Source: Anastatus disparis (lineage: Eukaryota; Arthropoda; Insecta; Hymenoptera; Eupelmidae). From it: 64,000 nucleotides of DNA. This document shows, piece by piece, positions 13,049-24,705 of the stretch. Both the position numbers and the translations under genes were made by a program. The notes under the pieces are model-generated. The model was not told the origin of the DNA. It made no database searches and saw only the letters and a list, made by a program, of their open reading frames with translations. Numbering within the stretch: position 1 is the stretch's first letter; every line of letters begins with the position of its first letter. The DNA lies in the NCBI GenBank assembly GCA_017163975.1, contig JAFFSR010000221.1:1178001-1242000 (forward strand), read 5' to 3'.

Positions 13049-14630
13049 TAAAAAAAAACTTATAACAAAATATACAATATCATCTTATTTTTGATTCCAT
13101 ATTATAGGACAAAAAAACTTCCAGCTTTGAATATTGAAAAATATATAAAAGCAGCTTTTAGAATTATGCTTTTATCTACTTAATTATTTCTGTTAGAAGT
13201 TCTTATCGTAAATAAATGAAAATGGAATGGCTAATATTGCATGAACTTAGAATAAATAATAAATTTCTGTTACGTAAAAGTTATGCTTATAGTTAATCAA
13301 TAAAAAAAAAAGAAAATAAAATTAGAAAAAATATTTTTTTAGAATAAAAGTTTTAAAAATAAACATGACGATAGGAGTTCATAGTGCTCGGATAATATGA
13401 TAAACTAAGATAATATATTTTGTCGATTTTATCGATTATCTAAATATAATATTAACTATTATAATTCCCAAAGCTACGATAAATACGTTTCCATGTACCG
13501 AAATTGTTCTCAATATTAATAAATTTTCATTTATGTCCGTCTTTCCCCAAGATTAAATCTTACGATGATTTTGTATTTTCTTTTCTCTTTTTTTTGGAGG
13601 GACTAGAGCGATGGAATTATGTTGCTTATCCTATATTTATATTTCTCTTTATCTTTTATGTTGCCTTATAACAATAAAGTCTATGTTTATAAATAAAAGA
13701 AAAATTTCATATCACCTCTAATAACAATAAATGGTGAATAGATTATGTAATTAAGATCATATATCCGAAATAAGTATTAATAAAATTTTATAAAAAAAAA
13801 ATTTATTTGTTTTTTAAAAGATAAGAAGTTGATTATGAAATTAAAGGATCTCATATTTGATGTTACATCTTTATACTTGAGTGCTTTGAAATTATTTAAT
13901 GCAAATGTATAGCTGTCATATCCATGTTCCATATTGTTGAAAAACTTTTTATTATAATTTTTATTATTTTTCATAGTAAGTTTCTCGAGAGACAATCATG
14001 TATATTTATAAATATTAAACCAAAGTGGAATTAAATTCATTTGATTACACAGTTATTTGAAAAGTTCATCATAATCTCTAAATTTATCTTTTGTCTTTAT
14101 TAAATAAATATTAATAATAAATATAATAAATGTTAATAATAAATAGCAGAAAAAGTTTTGAATATTTATATTTTAACAATTACTATAAATTTAAATTCTG
14201 AAGCATACATTTCTTCTGAAAATAAAATACCGTACGTAATATACACCAAAGAATTCAATTTTAGTAAATGTATCCATCTCTTTCGCACATACAACAAAAA
14301 ACATATTTATAAATATTTTAAATATGCAAATATAAATTTGAATTTCGAGAGTACAGCGTACTCGAAGTATTTATAAATGTACTAAATTTGATAAATATAA
14401 ATTCCACTAAAAAGAAGAAAATTTTAACTATTCAAATCTGTTTAAAAACGATGCCATCTGAATCGAAATCTACATTTTTTAATGTAATAATATGAAATTC
14501 AGGAAATAACTAAATTTTAGAAAATATTTTATAAACAATCAGGCAATAATACGCATAAACTGCAATGATAATATTTATAAGCACCAAAGTTGTAATTTCA
14601 TATTCAATTTTAATTACAATCCCTAAAAAT

Positions 14631-14686
14631 ATTTACAGCTACAAATATCCAGCGTATTTTTATTTACAGCTACAAATATCCAGCAT
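14631..14686. repeat. Tandem duplication, 31-bp period
   Basis: ATTTACAGCTACAAATATCC plus AGC occurs at 14631-14653 and again at 14662-14684, followed by GTA and ATA respectively. A simple two-copy local duplication in AT-rich spacer. Confidence 0.8.
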
Positions 14687-17600
14687 ACTTTTTCAATATA
14701 AATCATTCATAAAGTATAGAAATATTTCAACTTCAAACACACGTACAGTTGTAATAATCATAAGTGCCAAACATACAGAAACATGTTTCGCAATTTTTCG
14801 AATGGTACGTACAGACTTAATTGTACTATTGTACAATGTACGAAAGTAGCGTATACTTCATTCTATCCATCCCTCTAGCCATTGAACTCTTCGATATACG
14901 TACATAAACATTCTAGGCTTGTACTTTATCTAGGGTTCTTTTGATAGGGTTGATTGATCCCTAGTGAAATGAAAATTCCATAGACAGTCGTCGTGCGTAC
15001 GGCGACGTATATCGTGGATGTTTAAGAGATTGCTTTTCGAGTAGGCTTACGGTTTAATGTACTTAGATTGGAATTGCATAAATTACATTGTTCAGAGAAA
15101 GTTATTTGGTTTAGCAATGAATTACTCGTTCAAGATGGTATGCGTATAAGTTAATAAAAATTACTTTTATCATAGATTCATATTAGATATGATGTACGAG
15201 TAGAAAAATTATTTATTTAATCGAAATGGAACTTTTTGATGCATTGGTTTATTATTGAAAAGTTTAAACGATTTTATGAATTGATATCTCAGTTTTATGA
15301 TTTTAATCGAAAAACTTTTGAATAATTTTCTATTAGTTACATTATGATGAAATGTTGTTATGGTTTTACAGTCAAGTTATATTTTATAAGTCTGCGAAAC
15401 TTACTTAGTTGACATAATATAGAAAATTAATCGAAATATGTAAACTATGTTGATAATAATGTTGGAGAAGTTTACCAAAACAGTATAGCTCAAGATATGC
15501 TTACACATGTGTGCTTATACACGCGTACAAAAATACATTGACGTCATGAAGTAGAAAAAATATTAATCAAATGCGTATAAATAAATAATTGAGTAAACAT
15601 ACAGATGAAAGTCATCTGCGTTTGTTTTTATCAAATAAATAAATTAATATAGCATCACTGGATCAACAATAATTACTGGTAATTCTTATCGTTCCTTTCA
15701 AAATCAGTCGGTGAAAAATAGATTTTTTCTTATAAACATTCTCCAGTCATAGCATATCTTTTGGTCCCACCCCAGGCTAGTTTGTCCGGATCAATTTATA
15801 CGTCGATGTAACTATACGCTCTCTTGAGTGCACGAGGGGATAGTATAAGGGAGGATGAAATGACAAGGGCACGGATAGTACAATACTGTGTTATAGTCCG
15901 TTTCTATTTCTCTCTCTCTCTCGTTTTTTTTTATTTATTTCTGAAGGGATTAATTAAAAACACTGGCTTGTTCTTTTAGGACGTGGGCGATTGACTGGAA
16001 AAGGTTTTTACGATTAGGGATGTATATGGGAAAGGAGACGGTTAGTTGAAGTGATATATTCTTTTTTTTTTTTTTTAATTTTAATATTTGATTTATAGTT
16101 CTCGATAAGTTTACTTAAGTATTTTAACGATTTATTGATATTGCCGAGCTCGTGAAATTTATCAAAAGGAATACTAATAAGTTATGGTTTAAGTTTGGTA
16201 ATAATTTTTATGGCGTATTTAATAATTTTAAGAGTTGCGAAGAATCAAAAATTTTACGTTGTAATAATTATTTTAATGATACATTTAATTTAAACTATTC
16301 GAATTTCATAATGTTCTTTGCAATATATTTTTGTTGGTTTTAAAAACATCGAATGAAATGACAAGTAAACATAAATTTAAAGCCATATGTCAACTTACAA
16401 TATTTTATCTTACTCTAGATTTTTTGGATTGTTTAAAGTGCTAGTACAGTCAAGAAAAAATTTTTTTTTTTTTACATAATTAATGAATTTTTATTTAATT
16501 GTATACAGTTTACGTTAATATTTAAAAATAGTACTGTCTTTATAAATAATAAGAAAAGTAAAACACGTAGCTCTTACTATGAATTGCTTTTTAAAAATAA
16601 TTAAAAAAAAAACGTTCTGCATTGAGATTTTTTTTTTATTTTTGAAGAGATTTTGTACTTTTTTCTTTTACATTGGTAACTTTCACGTTGAATTAAGTTG
16701 AATTAAATAAATTAAAATTTTAGATTACATGAATATTACAAGTACACTTGAGAAAGTTAATTATCAACTAATTAAAAAAGTTTGGAAAAAATTATAACCA
16801 TTAGGTAATTTACTTGATTTTTTCAAATTCATGAGATATTCCGTTTTTTATAGTATCATCTGATGTTGGAATATTAATTAGTCCATCGAAAAAAGTCACC
16901 TAAAAATTTAATACGAATATTAGATTTTACAAATGAAATTTTTTCCCTAACGTTTCCTAACGTAAGTCATAGTTTTATTTAAATTTTCATGAAAAAAAAA
17001 AAATTATAAGACCATTATTAATTTTTATTTGTTATGATTATAAATTTTCTAAAAAATCTTTTATATTTAAACAATAAATCCGACATTTTTCAGTTCAATC
17101 AGTTTTTATAATTCAATTAATTTTCATCACACTATACCTTAGAAATGCAAAATACCTCAAGAATTATTTTGCCCCAATGACAATAGTGTTATTCTCTTCA
17201 TCCCTCCCCTTCCCTCCTTTCCAATATAGGGTGAGTCATTTTATAATACCACACATAGTTCTTCAGTTCCCGTCCACCGTGTCAGCTTATATACAAGAGT
17301 AAGTATAGTATACCAAAATAGGAAAAAAAAGTCATATACGTATATAGACGACGTTTTTTTTCGGGGAGAAATTATTAAATGTGAAAGGTAAAGGGAAAGG
17401 AGGGGTGAGCGTAAAGAGGGGTGGTAGCAGAAAAAGTATAAGACGAGAATCTCATTTGTTCGCCGAACACGTACGTGAACTAAAGCAGTTTATATGAGAG
17501 AACGAAAAAAAGAGAGAGAGAGAGGGTATGTATGTATACCTCATGGGATATATAACGTAAAGCAAGCTAGTAATCGTTGAGGGGAGAGAAAATTTTTGGT

Positions 17601-18586
17601 CTTTTTTTTTTTTTTTGAAGGGTAAGGCAAAAAAAAAGTGACTTTCTAGGGACTGAGGATGTTAATTCACGAATTTTGTTATTTTTCTTTGGGATAAGAG
17701 ATGCAAGCATGCGATCCTATGCCGAGAATATTTATTAGATATATTGAGTTTATGAGCTTTTCGGGGGAATTGATGAAATGGCCGAGGAGGCATATGTGTG
17801 TACTAAATTTTTTTGAAAAATTTCTTGGATATAAAAGGGATGACGGGTGCTAGTTTGTAGATTTGAATTGGTTCGCTTGATGGAAACGCAGATTTATTTT
17901 TTTTTCTTTTGGAAGATTTTATGTGAAATTGGGGAAGTCATTTTCTCGTTATTCAAGTGGCCTGTCCTCGAAAATTTTATTAAAGTTTGAAAAATTAATC
18001 TTGTTAGCTTATTTCCTAAGCAACGTTTATCATACGTATGAATAACTTTACATGAAAGTATGAATAAATCCGACAGCTAAAAATTTGATACTCAAAAAGT
18101 TATGTGTTCAGCAAAATCGATTTTTCATTAAAAAATTTAATTACAACAATAAAATAGAATAAATACAAATAATATACACAGAAAGTAATTATCAGCTTTC
18201 CATTAACCATATGCCTCGACTAATTTTTCAAAAACTTTCCTTTAAAGCCACACACGTTATATACACGCCTCTTCGTTTTCTCTATTTGTTTCCTGTCATC
18301 AATGCATGCATGTAAAAACTTTAGACGCTTACATAAACCATCATCAAAACAAGATATATTTAATTAGGCCAAGTGGATACAGTCAAGCTAGTTATATAGA
18401 GGAATAATTTTCAAACCCTGTAAGCACTCGTATAGGTAGATTGACGACCACCCTTTAGTCTCTCTCAACTCACCCTCTTATTTCACTAATATACATACAT
18501 ATACATATACGGTGTATTATGTATATTAAACTCGATTCCTGAGTGCTTACACGACCGTTGGAAAGATTAGCATAAAAGAATAAGGA

Positions 18587-18613
<27 letters not shown>
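18587..18613. repeat. (AG)n microsatellite
   Basis: AG tract of about 26 bp at the edge of a GC-richer island. Confidence 0.93.
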
Positions 18614-18617
<4 letters not shown>

Positions 18618-19411
18618 AAGAATTGACTTAGTCGTTTCTGTTTTTAGTCTGGACTATGTCTCGAGTACTATTTGTGGTATTGTTGCTAAGTTTATTTTCT
18701 TCTTTTTGGTTTTCTATTTTCTTTATTTAAAAACTTACTCGTTTATATCGATCGTTTTGATAGAATTAGGAAATGATACTGCTTCGTTAAATTGAGATGA
18801 GAGAGAGTGAGAGCTGATCGATAAATTTTAGGTTGAACGGATATCGAAGAGGATATTCAATTTTGATTCTTAAGATCCGGTTTTCGGACCGAGTTTGCGG
18901 CTGATTGAACTGTGTATTATAAGCACATGCCGACTAATGAAATAAAGGATTTCCCTTTTAGAACGGTAATTGGATTACTTTTTAAAAATAATCCATTGAT
19001 TTCGTTGCTTTGATTTTATTTTTAACTCCATCAGGATGATTTAATTGACGTAGGTTGTTATAAAATTATTAATAAAAGTATCATTTATAAAATAAATATT
19101 TCTTAGCAGATTCCTTTAGTCAACATTTTAATTCTCATTTTTAACAATGTAGAACCCCTGAAATCACGTCGTCAAAGGCAAAGGCTCCATTTAAATGATT
19201 ACAAAAACGTCAACAAAGAAGTCCCTTAAATTAATCAACTAGTATGGTAAGAAAAAATAAAAGAAAAAAAAAAGAGAATCACAAACCAATGGCAAAATAA
19301 AGAGAAAAATAAAGCAAAAGACCCTGAAAAAAATTGCTGAGTTCGTTCATCCCTTTAAATTGACATTACTATACATAAAGCGTCTCAAGTGCTTTGCTAG
19401 TAATGGTGGTA

Positions 19412-19433
19412 GCTGCTGCTGCTGCTGCTGTTG
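19412..19433. repeat. (CTG)n trinucleotide repeat
   Basis: Seven CTG-type units in a row. Similar CTG/CAG clusters occur near 4258-4280, 11720-11745 and 37020-37040, each in a GC-richer island rather than in a supported coding exon. Confidence 0.85.
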
Positions 19434-19843
19434 CTACTGCAACCCAAGACTTGATCTCAAGATCCTTTAAATGAAAGGTGAGCTCGTTTCTTTCTCATGT
19501 TTTTAGCCCTCCGTTCTCCTAAAAAATCATACCAAAAACATAATCCTTCAAGAGACCCCCCCCCCTTCTTCCCGTGCAAATGAAAAAGAAAGAAGAAGAA
19601 GAAGAAAAAAGAAACGTTCCTTTTTTTTCTTCTTCTATTCATGTTTCTTAGCATAAGCTTGCACGCGTATATGCAACGACGACTCATTAAACCAGTTTAT
19701 TAGTAAGAACAAAAGCCATGGTTTCTTTTTTTTTCTCTCTCTTTCTTTCTTTCTCTTTATGCAAAAAAGTGATGAAAGCGAATCGCAACGACTGTATGTA
19801 CAGTGGTTCCTACTTTTTTATTTTCGTTTCTTTTCAAACGAAA

Positions 19844-19872
19844 CTCTCTCTCTCTCTCTCTCTTTCTCTCTG
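19844..19872. repeat. (CT)n microsatellite
   Basis: CT tract with one extra T, in a long pyrimidine-rich stretch. Confidence 0.93.
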
Positions 19873-20614
19873 TGCACGAATAAGAAATAACCCCTTTCCT
19901 TCTCTTCCTTTTTTTTTCCTTCTTCTCTCCTTGTCCTTTGTATGAATGCGGCCGACGCTGACGAGCAATGAAAAGAAAGGAGAAAGAAAGAAGAAAAAAA
20001 AAACGAGGAGATGGGGTAGGAAAGGAAGTTAACGGCCGACATGAAATGTATATGTGTAATGTATATACGCTAGGGTTGAAAGATGAGGCTGGTTATTATT
20101 TGGGAAAATGTTTTAATTAATTCGAATAACGTAAAGAGAGATAAAAGGAAATTTGTAATCCTTGCGATTCTTCGTTTCAAAGAAAGTCTCTCTTTTTTTT
20201 GTCCTTGGTGGATGTTTTTTTCGAATGTTTTTAGAGGCGAGGTGATTATATACAAAGTTGCTGTGATTGCTACACTGTTTTTTGGATTCCTGGATTCCGT
20301 AAAAGGAGTATTAAATGATTTTAGTAATGTTCTTTGGTATTCTTTCGTTATAATATTAATTAATGCCATTTGGTAATTTTAAAATTTAAAAATGGTATTC
20401 TAAAATACTACAATAATTTTTTTGTTTAAAATTTTACATCATTAACATTTTTTATTTGATTTTTTATAAAAATAAAAAAAAAGATCTTTAAATAAGTATT
20501 TACTATTAAATTACAGTTTTTCAGAATTTATATTATAGTAAATTATTATTATGAATTAGGTGAGAAATTCATCCAAAGTTTGATACATAAACATAAGTCC
20601 TTTGCATCCCCTCT

Positions 20615-20765
20615 AGATTCTTGAACCTCAAGTTATTCGGTAGCTCGACTATGTCTCACGGTTCTTGAGATTCTTAAGCAGCTCGAGTAGATCACGTGAT
20701 TCCTGAAATTTTTTCATCAACTTGAAAATTTCACAGTTCCTGAAAATCTTTATTAGCTTAAATTT
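20615..20765. repeat. Degenerate tandem repeat, units of about 36-39 bp
   Basis: Successive blocks share a pattern of AGCTCGA or similar, then TCACG/TCACA, then GTTCCTGA or GTTCTTGA. The TCAC anchors are at 20656, 20692 and 20731. Three to four diverged units; no coding potential seen. Confidence 0.5.
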
Positions 20766-21843
20766 AATTCGAGCTAATTTGGTAAATCTTGTTCTCTATT
20801 CTGGAATTTTTCAGGTCAGATTTTTAAGAGTCTTAATATACACGGTGTATATATTAATTTTTAAAAAAACGTAGATATTTGGTTATAATTTTAGCTCTTA
20901 CATGACTATCAATGAGTAATTAAAAATTTGAATTAATTTAAGAGTTAAAAATTTATAAAAATGTAATTAAATTTAAGCTTAAAATTTAATTAGTTAAATT
21001 AAGTAACATTGAATAAATGCATTAAATTTCATTAAAGAATTTTCACAAATCCGAAAGATATGTATGCACACATTTACACGCAAGCTCGAGCACAAGATAT
21101 ACATACAGACATTTCTGGAAAACATCATTTTTCTGACTCAAGAAAGTTGGAAAAGTTTATGAATTTGTGGAAATCTTGTGTTATATATCTGGCATGGCTA
21201 TGATGCTAATACTTTAGGAAAGTGCTATAAATATTTATAAAATGTAATATAAATATTCTTATCATTTTGAATATTTGTATTTGGCATTGATTAATACATA
21301 CAAAAAATTAGTAAGTACGATTTTACTTTTAACCCAACCGTAAAAATAACATCTCAAAGCTCACACCATTCATGATATAAAAACAAGACTTTTGTAAAAT
21401 TTCTCCCCCGTGAAGCTAAATAAAATTTTAGTCAGCCAAGCAATGCTCCTTCTCGCTTCCAACTACTGCAGCTCTTAAAATAAAAAAAAAAAGAACTCTC
21501 TCAGCTCATGGTTATTTTTTTGGTTGGTCTCACGATTTCGCACACAGTATACGGAGGGTAGTAACGTACATTCACATTGAGATTATAATCTCTCGATTAT
21601 GGTATGGCAGATTTGTTCGGCGTGCAATATCAAAGAATGTATAGCACGCTAGCGTATGGAATTTAAAAAAATAGTCACACGAAGCTTTTCTTGCTAGTGG
21701 TAATAATCTGTTATTAGATTTTTTTTCTTTAAATTAAAGTACGATAATAATTAAATTCATGTTTGTTATATTATTTTTAATGAATGATTAAAATATAACA
21801 AACTACAAGAATAAGGGAAAAATAGAATTTATTTATTTATTTA

Positions 21844-22038
21844 TGTTATTTAACGTCGCTGTATTTATGCTACTATTGGGAAGTGTTAACCAGCGACGGA
21901 GGTTTCTCAGTGTGTTTGTGAACTGCAGCACATGTAACGTACAGTGGTGCTTGTATAAATCGACCGAGAGCGGGATTCGAACTCGGGACCTCGAGATTAC
22001 GAATCCATCGCTCTACCAACTGAGCCACTGACGACCTC
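21844..22038 (-). mobile_element. tRNA-derived SINE copy 4 (minus strand)
   Basis: Read on the minus strand: GAGGTCGTCAG, intact A box TGGCTCAGTTGGTAGAGCG, anticodon triplet CGT, intact B box GAGTTCGAATCCC, then the shared body and a perfect CGTCGCT/AGCGACG 3' stem whose loop differs from the other copies. The tail merges into a TTAT/ATAA simple repeat. Subfamily A. Short open frames through this element are shadows of it. Confidence 0.88.
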
Positions 22039-22197
22039 TTTGGTAGATTTGCTTTAAGATGATGTAATATGGTATATGGTTCATACATAGTTACCGACAT
22101 TGCAGTTTCTCGAATTTTTAATTTTCATTCAAAAATTTTTCGAATTATCCCTATATGTTTTTTATTGGTTAAAATGAAAGGATGTAATACAAAGATA

Positions 22198-22580
22198 TTT
22201 TAAGGGGATGTAAAATGGACACTACACCTGTACTCATGAGTTTGGCCTATCTTTTCATCATATTGCAAAACTTGAGGAAAAGAAATGCTTTAGTTTGTAG
22301 TATTTATCATGAAGATTATTCAGTTAAATTTTCAAATAAATTCATTCATTAGTTTATATATTGGGTCCCAATATTACATATTAAAATTTTTAGATTTTGT
22401 ACAAGAAATCTAAAATTCTGAGAAACTAATGAATGAATTTATTTAAAAATTTAACTGAATAATCTTCATGGTACATACTACAAACTAAAGCATTTATTTT
22501 CTTAAAATTTTGCAATAAAATAAAAAGATAGTAAATATTTATGAGTACAGGTGTAGTATCCATTTTACATCTACTTAAAA
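22198..22580. mobile_element. Foldback / MITE-like element with arms of about 165 bp
   Basis: The two ends are long inverted repeats. The left arm starts TTTTAAGGGGATGTAAAATG and the right arm, read on the minus strand, starts TTTTAAGTAGATGTAAAATG. Both go on through ACTACACCTGTACTCAT, TATTGCAAAA, ATGCTTTAGTTTGTAGTAT, ATGAAGATTATTCAGTTAAA and AAATTCATTCATTAGTTT in the same order. The centre (22358-22412) holds two small hairpins: a 17-bp odd palindrome around GGGTCCC at 22358-22374 and TAGATTT/AAATCTA at 22391-22412. No transposase frame is present. A further copy of the terminal motif lies inverted at 22627-22645. Confidence 0.85.
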
Positions 22581-24648
22581 AATTTTGGATTAAAAATAAA
22601 CAATTTAGAAAGCTTTAATGTTGGTATTTTACATTCCCTTAAAAGAGTTTGTTAAACAGACTAATGATGCTTTTATTTTGAAAATTTAAATTGTATTCAT
22701 TTAGACTTTTAAATTGATTAAGGACTTGACTAGATTTAAAATTATTTTATAATTAAAATTATTTTTAGTTGCAGGAAAGAAATGAAAAACTTCATTTTAT
22801 TTGTCAAATTTAATTTTTAATAAGGTAATGATTGTAAAGTGTTTTTGATTGTGTAACAATGAGAACTAAGAAAATTAAAATAAAAAAATATTTTTTTGTT
22901 AAATATTTTTTCTATGAAATTAATAAAATGTTATAATATATAAAAAAAATCTGTTAATAATTGATGGAAGAAAGTTGACAGTGATTTGTTGATCGGTACA
23001 GAAGTATTTGTATCTTTTAAAATTATCATGTTTCTAATGTTTAAAAATTAATTTTAAAAAATATAAATTTGATTAGAAAATTAACCATTTTATAAAATTT
23101 TGTAAACAAGGATTTATGCAGAAGTTTGCAATTACACGCTAACATTACTCGAACCAGAATAAATCAATGTAAGAATATTTCCACAACATCGACGAATAAC
23201 ATCCAAATAAGTCCCGTATCTCAATAAAACCAAGCTCATTTGACACGATAAAATCCTCATTAGATCAATAGAAAATCACCCTAAGAAAAAGAAAAAGGAC
23301 ATCCAGATATACAAACGTTGACTTATAAGCTTAAGCATTAGCCAAAGATAGGGATGTGAGAAGTTACTTATGAAACGCAAAGATTTACAGGATATTTATC
23401 AAACGTTAGCACACACACGCAAACATTACTCGAGGGTGAGATAAAATAAAAAAAAGTAGAAGTAAAAGAACAAAATCTAGCCGGATCACGTTTGGTAAGC
23501 TCAACATTTTGAAGCATATAAATAAACGAAAAAAGGATCAAACGAGCGGGGCATATAAATTGACTTTAGTTTGAGGATAATTTATAAAAAAAAATGAGCA
23601 TTTCGTTCGATTGTAATCTTTCGAGTTACTACAATTTATTTTTTTTTTTCTAAAAGCAGAAAAATATACGAAAATAATGGTTTCTTAGTATGCCCATTTT
23701 TTTTTTTTTTTTTTTGCAGACGAGCAAATGCCGTGACTTTGGAAGTTTGATCGTTATATTATTATTATTAGTTACGTTTCGTTAGATGGAATTCATCGTT
23801 AAAACTTTTTTCTCTTTCTTAACTTACGTTTATTAATGTTTTTTTTAAATTTTTTTTGCAAGATTATGTATAATGATTATTTCATAAATATTGTATTTTT
23901 ACTTAGTTATTTGGTTTAGTATTAACGTTTGTGAAAATTTTTTGATTCGGAACACGTAATTATTAGCAAATAGTTACGATTGTGTAATAATTATTGATAC
24001 AATTTACTGACGTAGTCAATAAATTATATTAAACAACATTATTTCTATTTACATGTTTTAATTAGATGCATAATCAAATCGTAATATACAATTAAAAGTA
24101 AACATGGTGAGAATAAATATTGATTAATAATTAATTTGAAAAAAAAGTAGATTTTCAATCAAGGCAGAGGTTTTTTAAATTTTGTTTTAAATTAAAAAAA
24201 AAAAACGAATTATTCGACACGTAACAAAAGCATATCTAATTTACGTTGATATGGTATATCGAAATATATAATCAATCAAAATAATAATAACAACGTATTT
24301 CTGTAACGAAATAACACGATATGCACATCAATACATCGTACTCGTATCAATATTAAATCATTTGTTTTCATAATTACGAAAAAGCTTATAGAACCACCAT
24401 ACCCCGCCCCCTCTCTCCTCCGCTAGTTAATGTAATTATAACGATTTATCGATATTCAAACTTAATTGTATTGAATTAATGCCGATATGAATTGAATTTA
24501 CTATAAATTAAAATTTGTATATTTATACGTTAAAATTAATTATTTCTCTTCTATCGATCATTGGGAATTTAAACAAAAAAAAATCAAAGAATAATTCTGT
24601 GCATAATGAAACACAGCGTACTGAAATGTTCACAAATTGAATTATTGA

Positions 24649-24705
<57 letters not shown>

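Larger units (their letters stand above)
13049..21843. other. Noncoding spacer
   Basis: No supported gene. AT-rich, with the 31-bp duplication at 14631, islands at about 14860-15020 (with CTAGGG and CCCTAG flanking), 15770-15900, 17200-17560 and 18430-18660, a CTG repeat at 19412, a ten-base C run at 19556-19565 and CT-rich tracts at 19730-19935. Frames of about 97-99 codons open on both strands at 20070-20376 show no recognisable domain. Confidence 0.6.

Noticed and set aside
20070..20376. Frames of 97 and 99 codons open on both strands over the same 300 bp
   Set aside because: No start context, domain or splice support; AT-rich chance frames are common here, and both cannot easily be genes.
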